Assembly: GCA_017466405.1 (NCBI GenBank)
Contig: JAFTUF010000030.1
Span: 62,001 to 126,000 of the forward strand
DNA: 64,000 bases
From: Bacteroidales bacterium
Lineage (GTDB): Bacteria > Bacteroidota > Bacteroidia > Bacteroidales > F082
Direction: 5' to 3'
Shown here: one piece after another, positions 25,994 to 35,060 of the stretch
How the letters are laid out: every line of letters starts with the position of its first letter
How positions within the stretch are numbered: the stretch's first letter is position 1
The notes under the pieces: model-generated
The model's input: the letters and a program-made list of their open reading frames with translations, nothing else
Told to the model about the DNA's origin: nothing
Database searches by the model: none
Program-made: the position numbers and the translations under genes

Positions 25994-27367
25994 ATGCTTA
26001 GAAGAAAAATCGAGTCCATTTTGGCTGAATGGAAAAAATCCGAATATAAGAAGCCAATAGTTATAAAAGGAATACGTCAATGCGGTAAGACATATATTGT
26101 CCAAAAATTCGCAAAAGAGAATTATGAGAGTGTGATTTATATGAATTTCATCCTCGAACCTGATAAAAAGTCAGCCTTTGCGGGCAATATCGATGTCGAC
26201 ACAATAGTACTAAACTTATCCGCCCTGATTCCAGGCAGCCGTTTCATCAGCGAAAAAACCTGTATCATCCTTGATGAGATTCAAGAATGCAGAGAAGCCA
26301 GAACTGCTTTAAAATCATTTCAAATAGATGGTCGTTATGATGTCATAGCAACAGGTTCTCTCTTGGGAGTGAAAGGATATGGAAAGAAAGCGAAAGATGG
26401 ACAAGACTCTGTTCCTGTAGGATACGAAACTGTGGTTGAAATGTATCCATTGGATTTTGAGGAGTTTTTGTGGGCAAATGGAATAAATGATAAGGTTATT
26501 GACACAGTAAAATCATGCTTTGAAAAGGAAACAACGGTCCCGGAAGGCATCCATAAGGTCATGACGGAACTTCTGTACAGATATGTCATTGTTGGAGGCC
26601 TTCCTGAAGTTGTAAATAAATTCTTAGAAACCAGAAACATTGAACTCACATATCAAACTCAGCGAAATCTTATATCTGAATATGAAGAAGATATGGTCAA
26701 GTATGCTGACGATGCCGACAAAGTTCGTATTCGCGAATGTTTTGAATCCATACCAAAACAATTGGCTAAAGAAAACAAAAAGTTCCAATATTCTGCAATA
26801 CGTAAAGGCGGACGAGCATCTCAATACACGGGCAGTATCCAATGGCTTGAGGACGCAGGATTGGTTAAGAGATGTTACAATACGCAGATTACGGAATTGC
26901 CATTAGAAGGAAATTCCATGAAAGAGTGTTTTAAGCTTTACACCGCTGATATTGGTCTCCTTGTTGCCATGCTTGATTATGGTACTCAGGCTGATATTTT
27001 AAAGGGTAATCTTCTAGGATATAAAGGCGCAATATTTGAAAATCTCATGGCTGATTTTCTTTGTAAATCAGGACAGAAGTTGTACTATTTCCATAAAGAT
27101 AGTGGTTTGGAGTTGGATTTTCTAGTGCGATACAAGGGCGAATGTGTAGTGCTTGAAGTCAAGGCGAAATCAAGCAAAACTAAAAGTCTAAGAACGGTTC
27201 TGAAAAACAAAAATGTTTATCATATCAACAATGCCATTAAACTTGGAAATTATAATATTGGACGTGAAGAAGAAGTGCTAACGATACCTCTTTACATGGG
27301 ATTTCTAATAAAAGACAGTATGGCAGATGTTATAGTTCCTGATATTGATTTGAGTTTGCTGACGTAA
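25994..27367 (+). CDS. AAA-family ATPase with DUF4143 domain
   Basis: 457 residues from MLRRKIESILAEWKK, chosen because the promoter and repeats occupy the upstream extension of the frame. Walker A is IKGIRQCGKTYIVQKF, Walker B KTCIILDEIQ, and sensor IATGSLLG. The C-terminal DUF4143 region ends with a PD-(D/E)xK-like signature, GLELDFLVRYKGECVVLEVKAKS. These ATPases are abundant, strain-variable and of unknown function; a defence or toxin-related role is often proposed but not shown. It is isolated between nnr and the GLPGLI cassette. Confidence 0.92.
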   Translation: MLRRKIESILAEWKKSEYKKPIVIKGIRQCGKTYIVQKFAKENYESVIYMNFILEPDKKSAFAGNIDVDTIVLNLSALIPGSRFISEKTCIILDEIQECREARTALKSFQIDGRYDVIATGSLLGVKGYGKKAKDGQDSVPVGYETVVEMYPLDFEEFLWANGINDKVIDTVKSCFEKETTVPEGIHKVMTELLYRYVIVGGLPEVVNKFLETRNIELTYQTQRNLISEYEEDMVKYADDADKVRIRECFESIPKQLAKENKKFQYSAIRKGGRASQYTGSIQWLEDAGLVKRCYNTQITELPLEGNSMKECFKLYTADIGLLVAMLDYGTQADILKGNLLGYKGAIFENLMADFLCKSGQKLYYFHKDSGLELDFLVRYKGECVVLEVKAKSSKTKSLRTVLKNKNVYHINNAIKLGNYNIGREEEVLTIPLYMGFLIKDSMADVIVPDIDLSLLT

Positions 27368-27370
27368 AAG

Positions 27371-27405
27371 ATTTTAACATTCAACATCTTTATTTTTCAT
27401 CAAAA
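27371..27405. repeat. Left direct repeat flanking the GLPGLI cassette
   Basis: 35 bp beginning attttaacattcaac and ending ttcatcaaaa; 32 of 35 positions match the copy at 31478-31512 in the same orientation. It begins 4 bp after the ATPase stop. Confidence 0.7.
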
Positions 27406-27430
27406 CATTTGAATCAGATGATACAAAACA

Positions 27431-30052
27431 TTAAAAACGGAACTTCATTGAGCACATTATTTCCATCGGTCTGATTTCATATATCGATTCTTCTATGGAA
27501 AACGCTCCTGAATAATACGACACGTATGATTTGTTATTGAATATATTGGAACATTTTAACTCGAAGTCAATCTTGTGTTTTGGTATAGAATACTGATACG
27601 ACAAATCCACGTAAACATAATGCTCACCCCTATGCGAATATAATTCAGTATCGAGGCTGACAAGATGATTCCGATGAGGAAAAATTCCTATATCACAATA
27701 ATGACGGAAATAACTGACTTTGTTTTTCTCTTCATTACCAATATATGAAATTATATTATTGAAATTGAAGGAATATTCAAGATGAACATAACGAGTTAAG
27801 CTAATTATGACATTCGGCATTATACTTGACGACATATTTCTATTTTCAACTAAACTGTCGTTCAATATATTATGTCCTTTTGTATATGCAAAGTTAGACT
27901 TCAGTCCTATTGTCGTCTTTATTGGAGAAATGAATTTCTTAATATTGAAATTAACCAAATGATATTGTGTCAAATTGGGGATATTAACTTTTTGAAGGAT
28001 AGAAGCTCCTTTATCGTCAATGTCATATTTATACGTCATAGCAGTTTTTCTCTGCTGATAAGTATATATCAATGAAGAATTTATGGCGTAGAAAGGCTGT
28101 TCAAACGTCAATCGCGCATTGGCTCTGATAAGATTGGAGACAGACATCGGCGCCGTCATTCTTGTAATACTTTGATAATTATTTAAAACAATATTATCAT
28201 AATAATTCTCGAAATTATCTATCTTCTGCTCATATTTACCGTATGCATAGAATTTGAACATATAGTTAAACGCATATTTCAACGACAAAGTAGGATTGAA
28301 AAATAATTTAGGCAGTTCTTGTCTATACCCTTTACTTTCAGTTATTGCATAATCCAACGAAAGCGGAAGATACATGCTAACAGTAGCTTTTCCATGCTTG
28401 TATTCAAGTTTCGTCTTAAGATAAGGTTGTGTATATGAATGAGTCACATCATTAACAAAAATATTGTCATTCGCAGCTGTACTATCCTGAAATATCAAAG
28501 CATCTGTTTTAATCTTATTTTGATAATAACTAAATCCCAACTTGCTGCTCACAACCAAGCCTCCAAACATAAATATTCCGCTCAAGGCTTCATTCGTATA
28601 GAAGCGCTCCTTGTCGTATTCTTGTCTTATTTTATTATACGATTTATCAAAATTAAATACATCTTCAAAGACACCAGGTTCCACTTCGAGAGATTCCGGC
28701 ATATTATCGTAGGAGACATAAGATACAAAATCCAAAAGATGCTTTCCGACAGGAAACAAAATTCGCAAATCATTAGATACGGTCATCGCCTGATTATTAA
28801 GCATTTGATTTATATCTTCATTATCATTCAGTACATATCCATACGATTTATTCCACCTTTTTGAGAAATCAATCTTATCTTTTATATATGCATTCTTATC
28901 ATTCCTATCTATAGCCACGTCTGCTTTCAGATAAGAATCATATATTTTATTATTGATATTTTCAGTATATGAAATTGTATCATCTGGAAGTAAATAGGTA
29001 TTTTGACGGAAAGAACTTTGTTTTTGTAAGTCGTTGATATAAGAAAGGTTCACTCTCATCTGAGTTTTTGGGCTTATAGGAGTCAGAATATTAAAATTAG
29101 CGAAATGAGACGTATTATTTAAATATCTGTTTTTCTCGATAAGAGGTGTGGAAGCAGTTTGTATAGCGAGATCTTCCGTTGCATCAGGAGGTCTTTCTTC
29201 AGTATTTTCAGAATAAAAGTTGAGATCACTATTTAGCAAGTCTTTACCTATGTTATTGGATTGAAGTGAAGTCACCATCTGAAGCTTGCTAGAAAAAAGC
29301 ATCGGTGTTATATTGGTGTTCCACAAAAGAGGATATGCACCCACACCAACTTCTCCCGTACCGCTAACAGTAACGTTTTTAGATAGTTTTATATTTATGG
29401 ACGCACGTTCCGTCGAAACCTTGTCTCTCAGCAACTCTATTGGCTGATGGTTTTCATATATCTCCACCGACGCCACCGATTGATGAGGAAGATTTTTGCT
29501 GACGACCGAATATCTACCGTCCATAAGATCCATTCCTTCCACATAGAATTTCTGTATCGGCAAGCCTTGATATAAGATTTTACCGTTGTTCTCAACTTCA
29601 ATGCCTGGCATTTTCTTCAGCACATCTTCAATACTTTTATCTTGCAGGCCCACAAAGGAATCGACAAAATATTCCACCGTATCGCCGGTTTTCTCAACAG
29701 GCTTGGCCATAACGGTAACACCTTTCAGCTGTTTCACTTCTTCTTTGAGAACAAAATCTATTGTCTGGGAGACATTTGGCACACGAAGAGTTTTCTTCTC
29801 AAAGAATGATGAGTTTGTCTTAACATCCAAACTGTCGGCAGTGAGGTTGAAACTTATTGTGTAATTGCCATCGATATCAGAGAAAGCATACGCCATTATC
29901 AAGTCGCTGCCGGCAATATGAACCAGAACGCTGAGATTTGGGATTGGCTCGCCTGAGGTATCGCTAACCCTGCCATTTATGACAGTCTGCGCTTGAACTC
30001 CTATGCCAAACAAAAGCAAAATGAGAACAAATATTAAAGACATTCTTTTCAT
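27431..30052 (-). CDS. TonB-receptor-like outer-membrane barrel with carboxypeptidase regulatory domain
   Basis: 873 residues from MKRMSLIFVLILLLF (ATG at 30052). Signal peptide ending VQAQ; a carboxypeptidase-regulatory-like beta sandwich (residues about 25-105, GRVSDTSGEPIPNLSVLVHI); a plug-like domain (SIEDVLKKMPGIEVENNGKI, FYVEGMDLMDGRY); then a large barrel ending EIMCSMKFRF. This is the class of SusC/TonB-like barrels found beside GLPGLI genes; no classical TonB box is obvious, so energy coupling is uncertain. It is the last gene of a three-gene cassette with a GLPGLI protein and a small secreted peptide. Confidence 0.88.
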   Translation of the reverse strand: MKRMSLIFVLILLLFGIGVQAQTVINGRVSDTSGEPIPNLSVLVHIAGSDLIMAYAFSDIDGNYTISFNLTADSLDVKTNSSFFEKKTLRVPNVSQTIDFVLKEEVKQLKGVTVMAKPVEKTGDTVEYFVDSFVGLQDKSIEDVLKKMPGIEVENNGKILYQGLPIQKFYVEGMDLMDGRYSVVSKNLPHQSVASVEIYENHQPIELLRDKVSTERASINIKLSKNVTVSGTGEVGVGAYPLLWNTNITPMLFSSKLQMVTSLQSNNIGKDLLNSDLNFYSENTEERPPDATEDLAIQTASTPLIEKNRYLNNTSHFANFNILTPISPKTQMRVNLSYINDLQKQSSFRQNTYLLPDDTISYTENINNKIYDSYLKADVAIDRNDKNAYIKDKIDFSKRWNKSYGYVLNDNEDINQMLNNQAMTVSNDLRILFPVGKHLLDFVSYVSYDNMPESLEVEPGVFEDVFNFDKSYNKIRQEYDKERFYTNEALSGIFMFGGLVVSSKLGFSYYQNKIKTDALIFQDSTAANDNIFVNDVTHSYTQPYLKTKLEYKHGKATVSMYLPLSLDYAITESKGYRQELPKLFFNPTLSLKYAFNYMFKFYAYGKYEQKIDNFENYYDNIVLNNYQSITRMTAPMSVSNLIRANARLTFEQPFYAINSSLIYTYQQRKTAMTYKYDIDDKGASILQKVNIPNLTQYHLVNFNIKKFISPIKTTIGLKSNFAYTKGHNILNDSLVENRNMSSSIMPNVIISLTRYVHLEYSFNFNNIISYIGNEEKNKVSYFRHYCDIGIFPHRNHLVSLDTELYSHRGEHYVYVDLSYQYSIPKHKIDFELKCSNIFNNKSYVSYYSGAFSIEESIYEIRPMEIMCSMKFRF

Positions 30053-30090
30053 TTTCAGCAATTTTAAATCGTCAATCGCTCCTAATTATA

Positions 30091-30927
30091 TCATCGGTCC
30101 AATTCAATAGGATTATTCTTCGACATCTCATATTCCACAGCTTTTTGAACTGCTTTCTCATTAGATGTCATTTCCTTAACGCCGTGGGAGATATTATTTT
30201 TCAATCTGTCTTGTTGCCTAAAGAATTCTTTCTTGGTCGTCGGCACTCTATCTTTAATAACATCATAAACCATCATTAATTCAGATGGCTCCTCTATAGA
30301 CACAAATTCAAACGAATAATGATTTTCAGTATCAGCAATATTTAAGATTAGACCTGGAAGTCCACAGAATTTATAGGGACCGTCGCTGATAGGAATTTCT
30401 GTAGTGAACCAAGCAAGCCAAGTGCGACCTCCGAAATAGCATATCGCCTTCTGACATATATAATCACTGATTGTATCGGTCTCGGCTGTTATCTGCCAAT
30501 TGAAACTATCAAACGGTTCCTCGTATTCATAAAGTCCCATTTGAAATATATGATCATTGGTTGTTATGATACCTTTATCATAATCTTTGAAGATGTCAAA
30601 TAGATGAGTTGCAACATAATCCATGGAAAAATTTGCGCTTTGTATCCAATCCAATGATGTTCCATCTTCACCTCTTCGTTTAAGTTCCATGTCAAGTTTA
30701 TAACTATTGTATGCCCTATATGAAGTTATTTTTCGACTACTACCTATCGACAACATTTGTTTCTCAGTTTGACAATAGTTTAAATGGATTGTATCTTCTT
30801 TAAATTTTAAATCATACATCACCACATATTCAACAGTATCAAACTCTTTATGCTGAGGTTTCCACCACTGAGCTTTTACACAGAATCCTATCGATATAAA
30901 AACTATCAAAACAAGTATTTTTTTCAT
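30091..30927 (-). CDS. GLPGLI family secreted protein
   Basis: 278 residues. Signal peptide MKKILVLIVFISIGFCVKAQ, then a beta-rich body with the family-naming signature GPYKFCGLPGLILNIAD. GLPGLI proteins are restricted to Bacteroidetes and nearly always adjoin outer-membrane barrels with regulatory domains; their molecular function is not established. The gene lies 29 bp upstream of the barrel gene and 64 bp downstream of the peptide gene, past an attenuator-like hairpin. Confidence 0.92.
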   Translation of the reverse strand: MKKILVLIVFISIGFCVKAQWWKPQHKEFDTVEYVVMYDLKFKEDTIHLNYCQTEKQMLSIGSSRKITSYRAYNSYKLDMELKRRGEDGTSLDWIQSANFSMDYVATHLFDIFKDYDKGIITTNDHIFQMGLYEYEEPFDSFNWQITAETDTISDYICQKAICYFGGRTWLAWFTTEIPISDGPYKFCGLPGLILNIADTENHYSFEFVSIEEPSELMMVYDVIKDRVPTTKKEFFRQQDRLKNNISHGVKEMTSNEKAVQKAVEYEMSKNNPIELDR

Positions 30928-30958
30928 TTGTATTATATTAATATTATGTTAAGATAAA

Positions 30959-30982
30959 ATTAGGGTGATTTCTCACCCTAAT
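30959..30982 (-). terminator. Hairpin attenuator between the peptide and GLPGLI genes
   Basis: attagggtga (30959-30968) pairs perfectly with tcaccctaat (30973-30982), followed on the minus strand by TTTTATC. The T tract is short, so partial read-through into the GLPGLI and barrel genes is plausible, making the peptide the most abundant product. Confidence 0.75.
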
Positions 30983-30991
30983 AAAAACAAA

Positions 30992-31222
30992 TCAATTAGC
31001 AGGAGGATTATCTCCTGGTTTAACTTCTACTTTACAGAAAAGACTTTTCAAAATTGCCAAATCTTCTTCATTACACACAACACCCATTCCTTGAGTTCCA
31101 TCAGGACATGTAAAAACGACAGATTGACAATCTTCTTCTGGAGCTGCTGCATTAGAGATTTTCGGAATGGCAATAAACATCATCGCCAATAACGATATTA
31201 AATAAAGGATTGATTTTTTCAT
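30992..31222 (-). CDS. Small secreted Cys-rich peptide of the GLPGLI cassette
   Basis: 76 residues. Signal peptide of about 25 residues (MKKSILYLISLLAMMFIAIP, then KISNA) leaves an acidic mature peptide of about 51 residues with four cysteines at 32, 39, 50 and 63 (DCQ, TCPDG, VCNEE, FCK), enough for two disulfides, and a Pro/Asn tail. I do not recognise a named family. Its location at the head of the cassette, ahead of an attenuator, suggests a high-copy secreted product whose transport or processing involves the GLPGLI protein and the barrel. This is inference. Confidence 0.75.
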   Translation of the reverse strand: MKKSILYLISLLAMMFIAIPKISNAAAPEEDCQSVVFTCPDGTQGMGVVCNEEDLAILKSLFCKVEVKPGDNPPAN

Positions 31223-31267
31223 TGTTGTAAAAATTTGGTAAAAAAATATGTTTGTTTCTCTATAGTT

Positions 31268-31320
31268 TAACGTCAGTTCAAAGGCAATTATCAGACAACT
31301 GCCGGAACTGACATTCGTTT
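31268..31320. other. Long imperfect hairpin in the leader of the peptide gene
   Basis: gtcagttc (31272-31279) pairs with gaactgac (31305-31312), with inner ggca/tgcc and outer aacg/cgtt helices. It lies about 50-100 bp upstream of the peptide ATG, so it may be a folded 5' leader or a protein site. No consensus -7 box is seen between it and the gene. Confidence 0.5.
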
Positions 31321-31362
31321 AATGAACTTGTTTTTCACAATCATCCAAATATTGGTAAGAAC

Positions 31363-31380
31363 ATGTATGTATGTATGTAT
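31363..31380. repeat. Tetranucleotide repeat (atgt)n
   Basis: About 4.5 copies of atgt in the 340-bp gap between the peptide gene and rlmD. Slippage here would change spacing upstream of the peptide leader, not a reading frame. The remainder of the gap is AT-rich without a gene. Confidence 0.6.
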
Positions 31381-31477
31381 TATATGTTTGGCTCTAGTTA
31401 ACATATTTTTTTCGTTTAGTTATGTTTGCAAATATAATAAATTAAAAAGCAAAAGTCAAGATAAAAATTCATAAAAT

Positions 31478-31512
31478 ATTTTAACATTCAACGTCTTAAT
31501 CTTTCATCAAAA
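31478..31512. repeat. Right direct repeat flanking the GLPGLI cassette
   Basis: 35 bp, 32 identical to 27371-27405 and in the same orientation. The pair encloses the three cassette genes and their leader. Confidence 0.7.
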
Positions 31513-31516
31513 AAAT

Positions 31517-31548
31517 CTGTTGTCCGTTGTCTGTTGTCTGTTGTCTTT
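31517..31548 (+). repeat. F1 repeat upstream of rlmD
   Basis: Plus strand CTGTTGTCCGTTG then TCTGTTGTCTGTTGTC, in the same sense relative to the gene as other F1 copies. It abuts a TATCTTTG box (31552-31559) that is only 5 bp from the ATG, so the transcript would be almost leaderless. Confidence 0.6.
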
Positions 31549-31563
31549 TATTATCTTTGCGCT

Positions 31564-33003
31564 ATGAAGAAAAAAGTTAGACAAGCTGAATTTTTAGAAG
31601 ACGTCAGCATCATTGACGCTGGCGCTGAAGGCATGAGCGTTGCCAAACCTGATGAGAAAGTAGTGTTTATCCCTTTCGGAGCTCCTGGCGATGTCGTTGA
31701 CATACAGGTTTTCAAGAAGAAAAAGAATTGTTTCGAAGGTAAGATCGTCAATATGAAACAAGCTTCCGACAAACGCGTCGAGCCTGTCTGCCAGCACTTC
31801 GGTTTGTGCGGCGGCTGCAAATGGCAGCATATAGACTATCAATGGCAACTGTATTACAAGCAGAAACAAGTTAAAGACAACTTGGATAGAATCGCGAAAG
31901 TGGATTATCCTGAGATTTCCCCTATCTTAGGTTCCGAGAAACAATATTTCTATCGTAACAAGTTGGAATACAGCTTCTCAAATCGCAAGTGGCTCATTGA
32001 CGGAGCTCCTGCCGGCACTCACGACGAAGAAGCAGTGAAAGGTTTCGGTTATCATCTTCCAGGTCTCTTCGACAGAGTCATCGACATCGAGAAATGTTAT
32101 CTGCAACAAGAGCCTTCCAACGCAATACGCTTGTTTATCAAAGATTTCACCTTAGAACATAAATTATCTTATTATAACGTCCGCGCTCATGAAGGTCTGA
32201 TGCGTAACGTGGTGATTCGCTGCAACGGCAAAGGCGAGTTTATGGTCATCATCGTGATAAACGAAGAAAACGACCTGATAAGAAACGTGATGATTCCGGA
32301 ACTGCAGAAACGTTTTCCTGAGATTATCTCCATCATGTTGGTCATAAACAATAAATTCAACGACATCATCACCGACTTGCCTTTCGAATGCGTCTATGGC
32401 GAAGAATGTCTCGTCGAGACGATGAAAGCACCTCGCGAAGGTCACGACGACTTGAGATTCAGAGTCGGACCGGTGTCGTTCTTCCAGACGAACGTCTATC
32501 AAGGCGAGAGATTATACAAAGCTGCTTTCGACCTCGCCGATGTCAAAGGTGACGAACTGATGTATGACCTTTACACCGGAACAGGAACCATCGCATTGTA
32601 TTTCGCGAGATTCGTCAAAGAAGTCGTTGGCGTCGAATATGTCGAAGAAGCAATCGCTGACGCTAAGATAAACAGCGAGTTCAACAATATAAATAATGTT
32701 AAGTTCTATGCCGGCGACATGGCGAAAGTCTTCACCGACGAGTTCATCGAGAGCAACGGACGTCCCGACCTCATCGTCACCGACCCGCCACGCGCAGGTA
32801 TGCACGAGAAAGTCGTCGAACAGATTCTTAAGATAGAACCTAAGAAAGTCGTTTATATCAGCTGCAACCCAGCCACACAAGCCCGCGACCTACAGCTTCT
32901 CGATGCAAAATACGAGGTGAAAGCCGTGCAGCCTGTTGATATGTTCCCTCATACACACCACGTTGAGAACATAGTACTTTTGGAGTTGAAAGTTGAAAAT
33001 TGA
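31564..33003 (+). CDS. rlmD: 23S rRNA (uracil-C5)-methyltransferase RlmD/TrmA family
   Basis: 479 residues from MKKKVRQAEF. An N-terminal TRAM domain is followed by the iron-sulfur cluster motif CQHFGLCGGCKWQH, with the fourth Cys probably in IEKCYL, and a Rossmann methyltransferase domain with MYDLYTGTGTIALYFA, IVTDPPRAGMH and the catalytic Cys in VYISCNPATQARD. It methylates C5 of uridine in 23S rRNA; family members for tRNA U54 look similar, so the exact target is uncertain. The stop codon falls in a 'gttgaaaattgaaag' repeat, and the final residues LKVEN are repeat-encoded. Confidence 0.93.
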   Translation: MKKKVRQAEFLEDVSIIDAGAEGMSVAKPDEKVVFIPFGAPGDVVDIQVFKKKKNCFEGKIVNMKQASDKRVEPVCQHFGLCGGCKWQHIDYQWQLYYKQKQVKDNLDRIAKVDYPEISPILGSEKQYFYRNKLEYSFSNRKWLIDGAPAGTHDEEAVKGFGYHLPGLFDRVIDIEKCYLQQEPSNAIRLFIKDFTLEHKLSYYNVRAHEGLMRNVVIRCNGKGEFMVIIVINEENDLIRNVMIPELQKRFPEIISIMLVINNKFNDIITDLPFECVYGEECLVETMKAPREGHDDLRFRVGPVSFFQTNVYQGERLYKAAFDLADVKGDELMYDLYTGTGTIALYFARFVKEVVGVEYVEEAIADAKINSEFNNINNVKFYAGDMAKVFTDEFIESNGRPDLIVTDPPRAGMHEKVVEQILKIEPKKVVYISCNPATQARDLQLLDAKYEVKAVQPVDMFPHTHHVENIVLLELKVEN

Positions 33004-33039
33004 AAGTTGAAAATTGTAGGGACGTATCGCATACGTCCT
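32985..33039. repeat. F3 'gttgaaaattgaaa' words followed by an F4 palindrome
   Basis: F3 words (32985-33016) carry the rlmD stop. F4 (33016-33039) is the palindrome gggacgtat-cgc-atacgtcc. Both sit between rlmD and aroK. Confidence 0.7.
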
Positions 33040-33057
33040 AATCATACAATATACATT

Positions 33058-33561
33058 ATGAATCTTGAATCAAAAAGAATCTATCTCATCGGTTATATGG
33101 GTTCGGGGAAATCGTCGGCGATGAAGCATCTCGCGAAATATCTGTCGTGGGACGCTTTCGACCTCGACCAGCTTTTCGAGGAGAGATATAAGATTTCGGT
33201 TCAGGATTTCTTTCATAAATACGACGAAGCCGCTTTCCGTAAGTTAGAGTCGCAGCTGCTGAAGGAGACGGCGCAATTAGAGAATGCCGTCATCGCCACT
33301 GGCGGAGGCACGCCTTGTTTCTACGACAATATGGACTGGATGAACGCCAACGGAACAACAGTATTTCTAAAGGTTTCGACAAAGACAGCCGTCGTCAGGC
33401 TGCTCAACTCCAAGAAGAAACGTCCGCTCCTCGAAGGCAAGAGCGAGGAACAACTCTACGAATATGTAGAGAAACATTACGGCGAGAGAATGCCGTTTTA
33501 CGAGAAAGCACACATCACGGTGAAGGGAGAGAATTTGGATGTTAGTAAGATACTGAGTTGA
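33058..33561 (+). CDS. aroK: Shikimate kinase
   Basis: 167 residues from MNLESKRIYLIGYMG; an upstream start would read through the F4 palindrome. P-loop GYMGSGKSS, shikimate-binding DLDQLFEERY and AAFRKLESQLL, GGGTPCF, and the LID arginine in KKKRPLLEG are present. It phosphorylates shikimate in aromatic amino acid synthesis. The TGA stop is inside an F6 'ctgagttgatgag' repeat. Confidence 0.95.
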   Translation: MNLESKRIYLIGYMGSGKSSAMKHLAKYLSWDAFDLDQLFEERYKISVQDFFHKYDEAAFRKLESQLLKETAQLENAVIATGGGTPCFYDNMDWMNANGTTVFLKVSTKTAVVRLLNSKKKRPLLEGKSEEQLYEYVEKHYGERMPFYEKAHITVKGENLDVSKILS

Positions 33562-33605
33562 TGAGTTGCTAAGTTACTGAGTTGCTAAGTTACTAAGTTG
33601 ATGAG
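33552..33605. repeat. Word repeat F6 at the aroK 3' end
   Basis: Tandem 'tgctaagttactgagt' variants starting in the last aroK codons; the reverse-sense family member is at 8083-8114. Confidence 0.6.
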
Positions 33606-33629
33606 ACACCGAAGTGCTTTGAAACAATT

Positions 33630-33750
33630 CCTTACATCTATTTCGTGTCGATTCGTGTAAATTAGTGGACCTTTTTAGTCCACTAACAATCACAAACGAA
33701 GCACTAATTCTTACATCTATTTCGTGTTGATTCGCGTAAATTAGTGGACC
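33630..33750. repeat. Two direct copies of F5 ('ttcgtgtaaattagtggac')
   Basis: 33630-33671 and 33709-33750 are near-identical 42-bp units. The second provides the final Val-His codons and TAA stop of the threonine aldolase gene. Between them is a small hairpin, aggtccactaat-like. Confidence 0.7.
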
Positions 33751-34769
33751 GTCAATTCCTTAACTTTTTCCACAAACATCTCAATATCTTCTTCTGTGGT
33801 ATCGAAAGAGCAGAGCCATCTCACCACGTCATTGTCATAATCCCAGTCGTAGAAGAAATAATGTTTCTGAAGTTCGGTCCATATCTCGCGAGGCAGCTGT
33901 ACGAATACGCCGTTAGCCTGCACAGGATACATCACCTTCAGCTGCGGAATGTCTTTCACTTTGTTATATAAAAGCTGCGCCATCCTGTTAGAATGCTCAG
34001 CGTTCTTCTTCCAAAGTTCGTCTTTGAAATAAGCCTCGAACTGCACCGCCAAGAACCGCATCTTACTGCAGAGCTGCAGCGCTTGTTTTCTGCGATATTT
34101 GAAATCTTTCGCGAGTTCAGGATTAAGGAACACTATCGCCTCTCCTATCATCAGACCGTTTTTCGTTCCGCCGAAAGAAACCACATCGACGCCCAAGTCG
34201 GTGGTCATCTCTTTAAAGGAGCAGCCGAGAGCGACAGCCGCATTTGCGAGGCGAGCACCGTCGATATGAAGATACATATTATATTCGTGAGCGAGATCGA
34301 CGAGCGTCTTAATCTCTTCCAAAGTGTATAAAGTACCGAGTTCTGTTGACTGCGTTATCGTTATCGCTTTAGGCTGCGAATGATGTTCAAATCCGAATCC
34401 ATGAAGCTGTGTCTTGACAAGTTGAGGAGTGAGTTTTCCGTCTGGTGTCGCTACCGTGAGGAGACGACAACCCACCACACGCTGCACCGAGCCGCACTCA
34501 TCTACATTGACATGAGCCGACTCCGCGCATACGACAGCCTCGTGCGAACGACACATAGCATCGATACATAAAGTGTTGGCACCTGTGCCGTTGAAGACGA
34601 AAAACACAGAAGCCTGCTCGCCAAAATTCTCCTTGAATATATTTTCCACCCTCGCACAATATTCGTCGTCGCCATACGCAAGAGCGTGATTTACATTAGC
34701 ATCAGAAATTGCCTTTAAAACTTCCGGACAAATACCCGAGTGATTGTCACTGCCGAAACCTCTTTTCAT
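33741..34769 (-). CDS. ltaE: Low-specificity L-threonine aldolase
   Basis: 342 residues. PLP fold type I: FNGTGANTLCIDAMC, ESAHVNVDECGSVQ, LHIDGARLANAAVAL with the PLP-ring Asp, and the Schiff-base Lys in VVSFGGTKNGLMIGEA. It cleaves threonine or allo-threonine to glycine and acetaldehyde. The stop codon is repeat-derived (F5). It stands alone on the minus strand. Confidence 0.94.
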   Translation of the reverse strand: MKRGFGSDNHSGICPEVLKAISDANVNHALAYGDDEYCARVENIFKENFGEQASVFFVFNGTGANTLCIDAMCRSHEAVVCAESAHVNVDECGSVQRVVGCRLLTVATPDGKLTPQLVKTQLHGFGFEHHSQPKAITITQSTELGTLYTLEEIKTLVDLAHEYNMYLHIDGARLANAAVALGCSFKEMTTDLGVDVVSFGGTKNGLMIGEAIVFLNPELAKDFKYRRKQALQLCSKMRFLAVQFEAYFKDELWKKNAEHSNRMAQLLYNKVKDIPQLKVMYPVQANGVFVQLPREIWTELQKHYFFYDWDYDNDVVRWLCSFDTTEEDIEMFVEKVKELTVH

Positions 34770-35060
34770 GATTGTAATAATTTAGATTGTAAAGATAGGG
34801 AAAAAGTCAAAAAACGAAAGATAAAAGGGGAAAGATTTTTTTGAAACTGAAAATCTGAAAAATTGAAAACCTGAGAATGCTTTAGTCGTAGATGGAGCGC
34901 TTACTTCGAACGTAAATATTTTTTCTCGCGCAGAGACGCTGAGTAACGCAGAGGTTTTGCGTTTGGATTTTCTTTGCGGTCTTTGCGCCTTTGCGAGAGA
35001 CATCTTGTGACCACGAATTAACACAAATCGGCACGAATTATTTTTTTTGTATCGTTCAGG

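Noticed and set aside
32164-32880. Long minus-strand frames within rlmD
   Set aside because: Antisense shadows of a gene with clear motifs and biased codon use.
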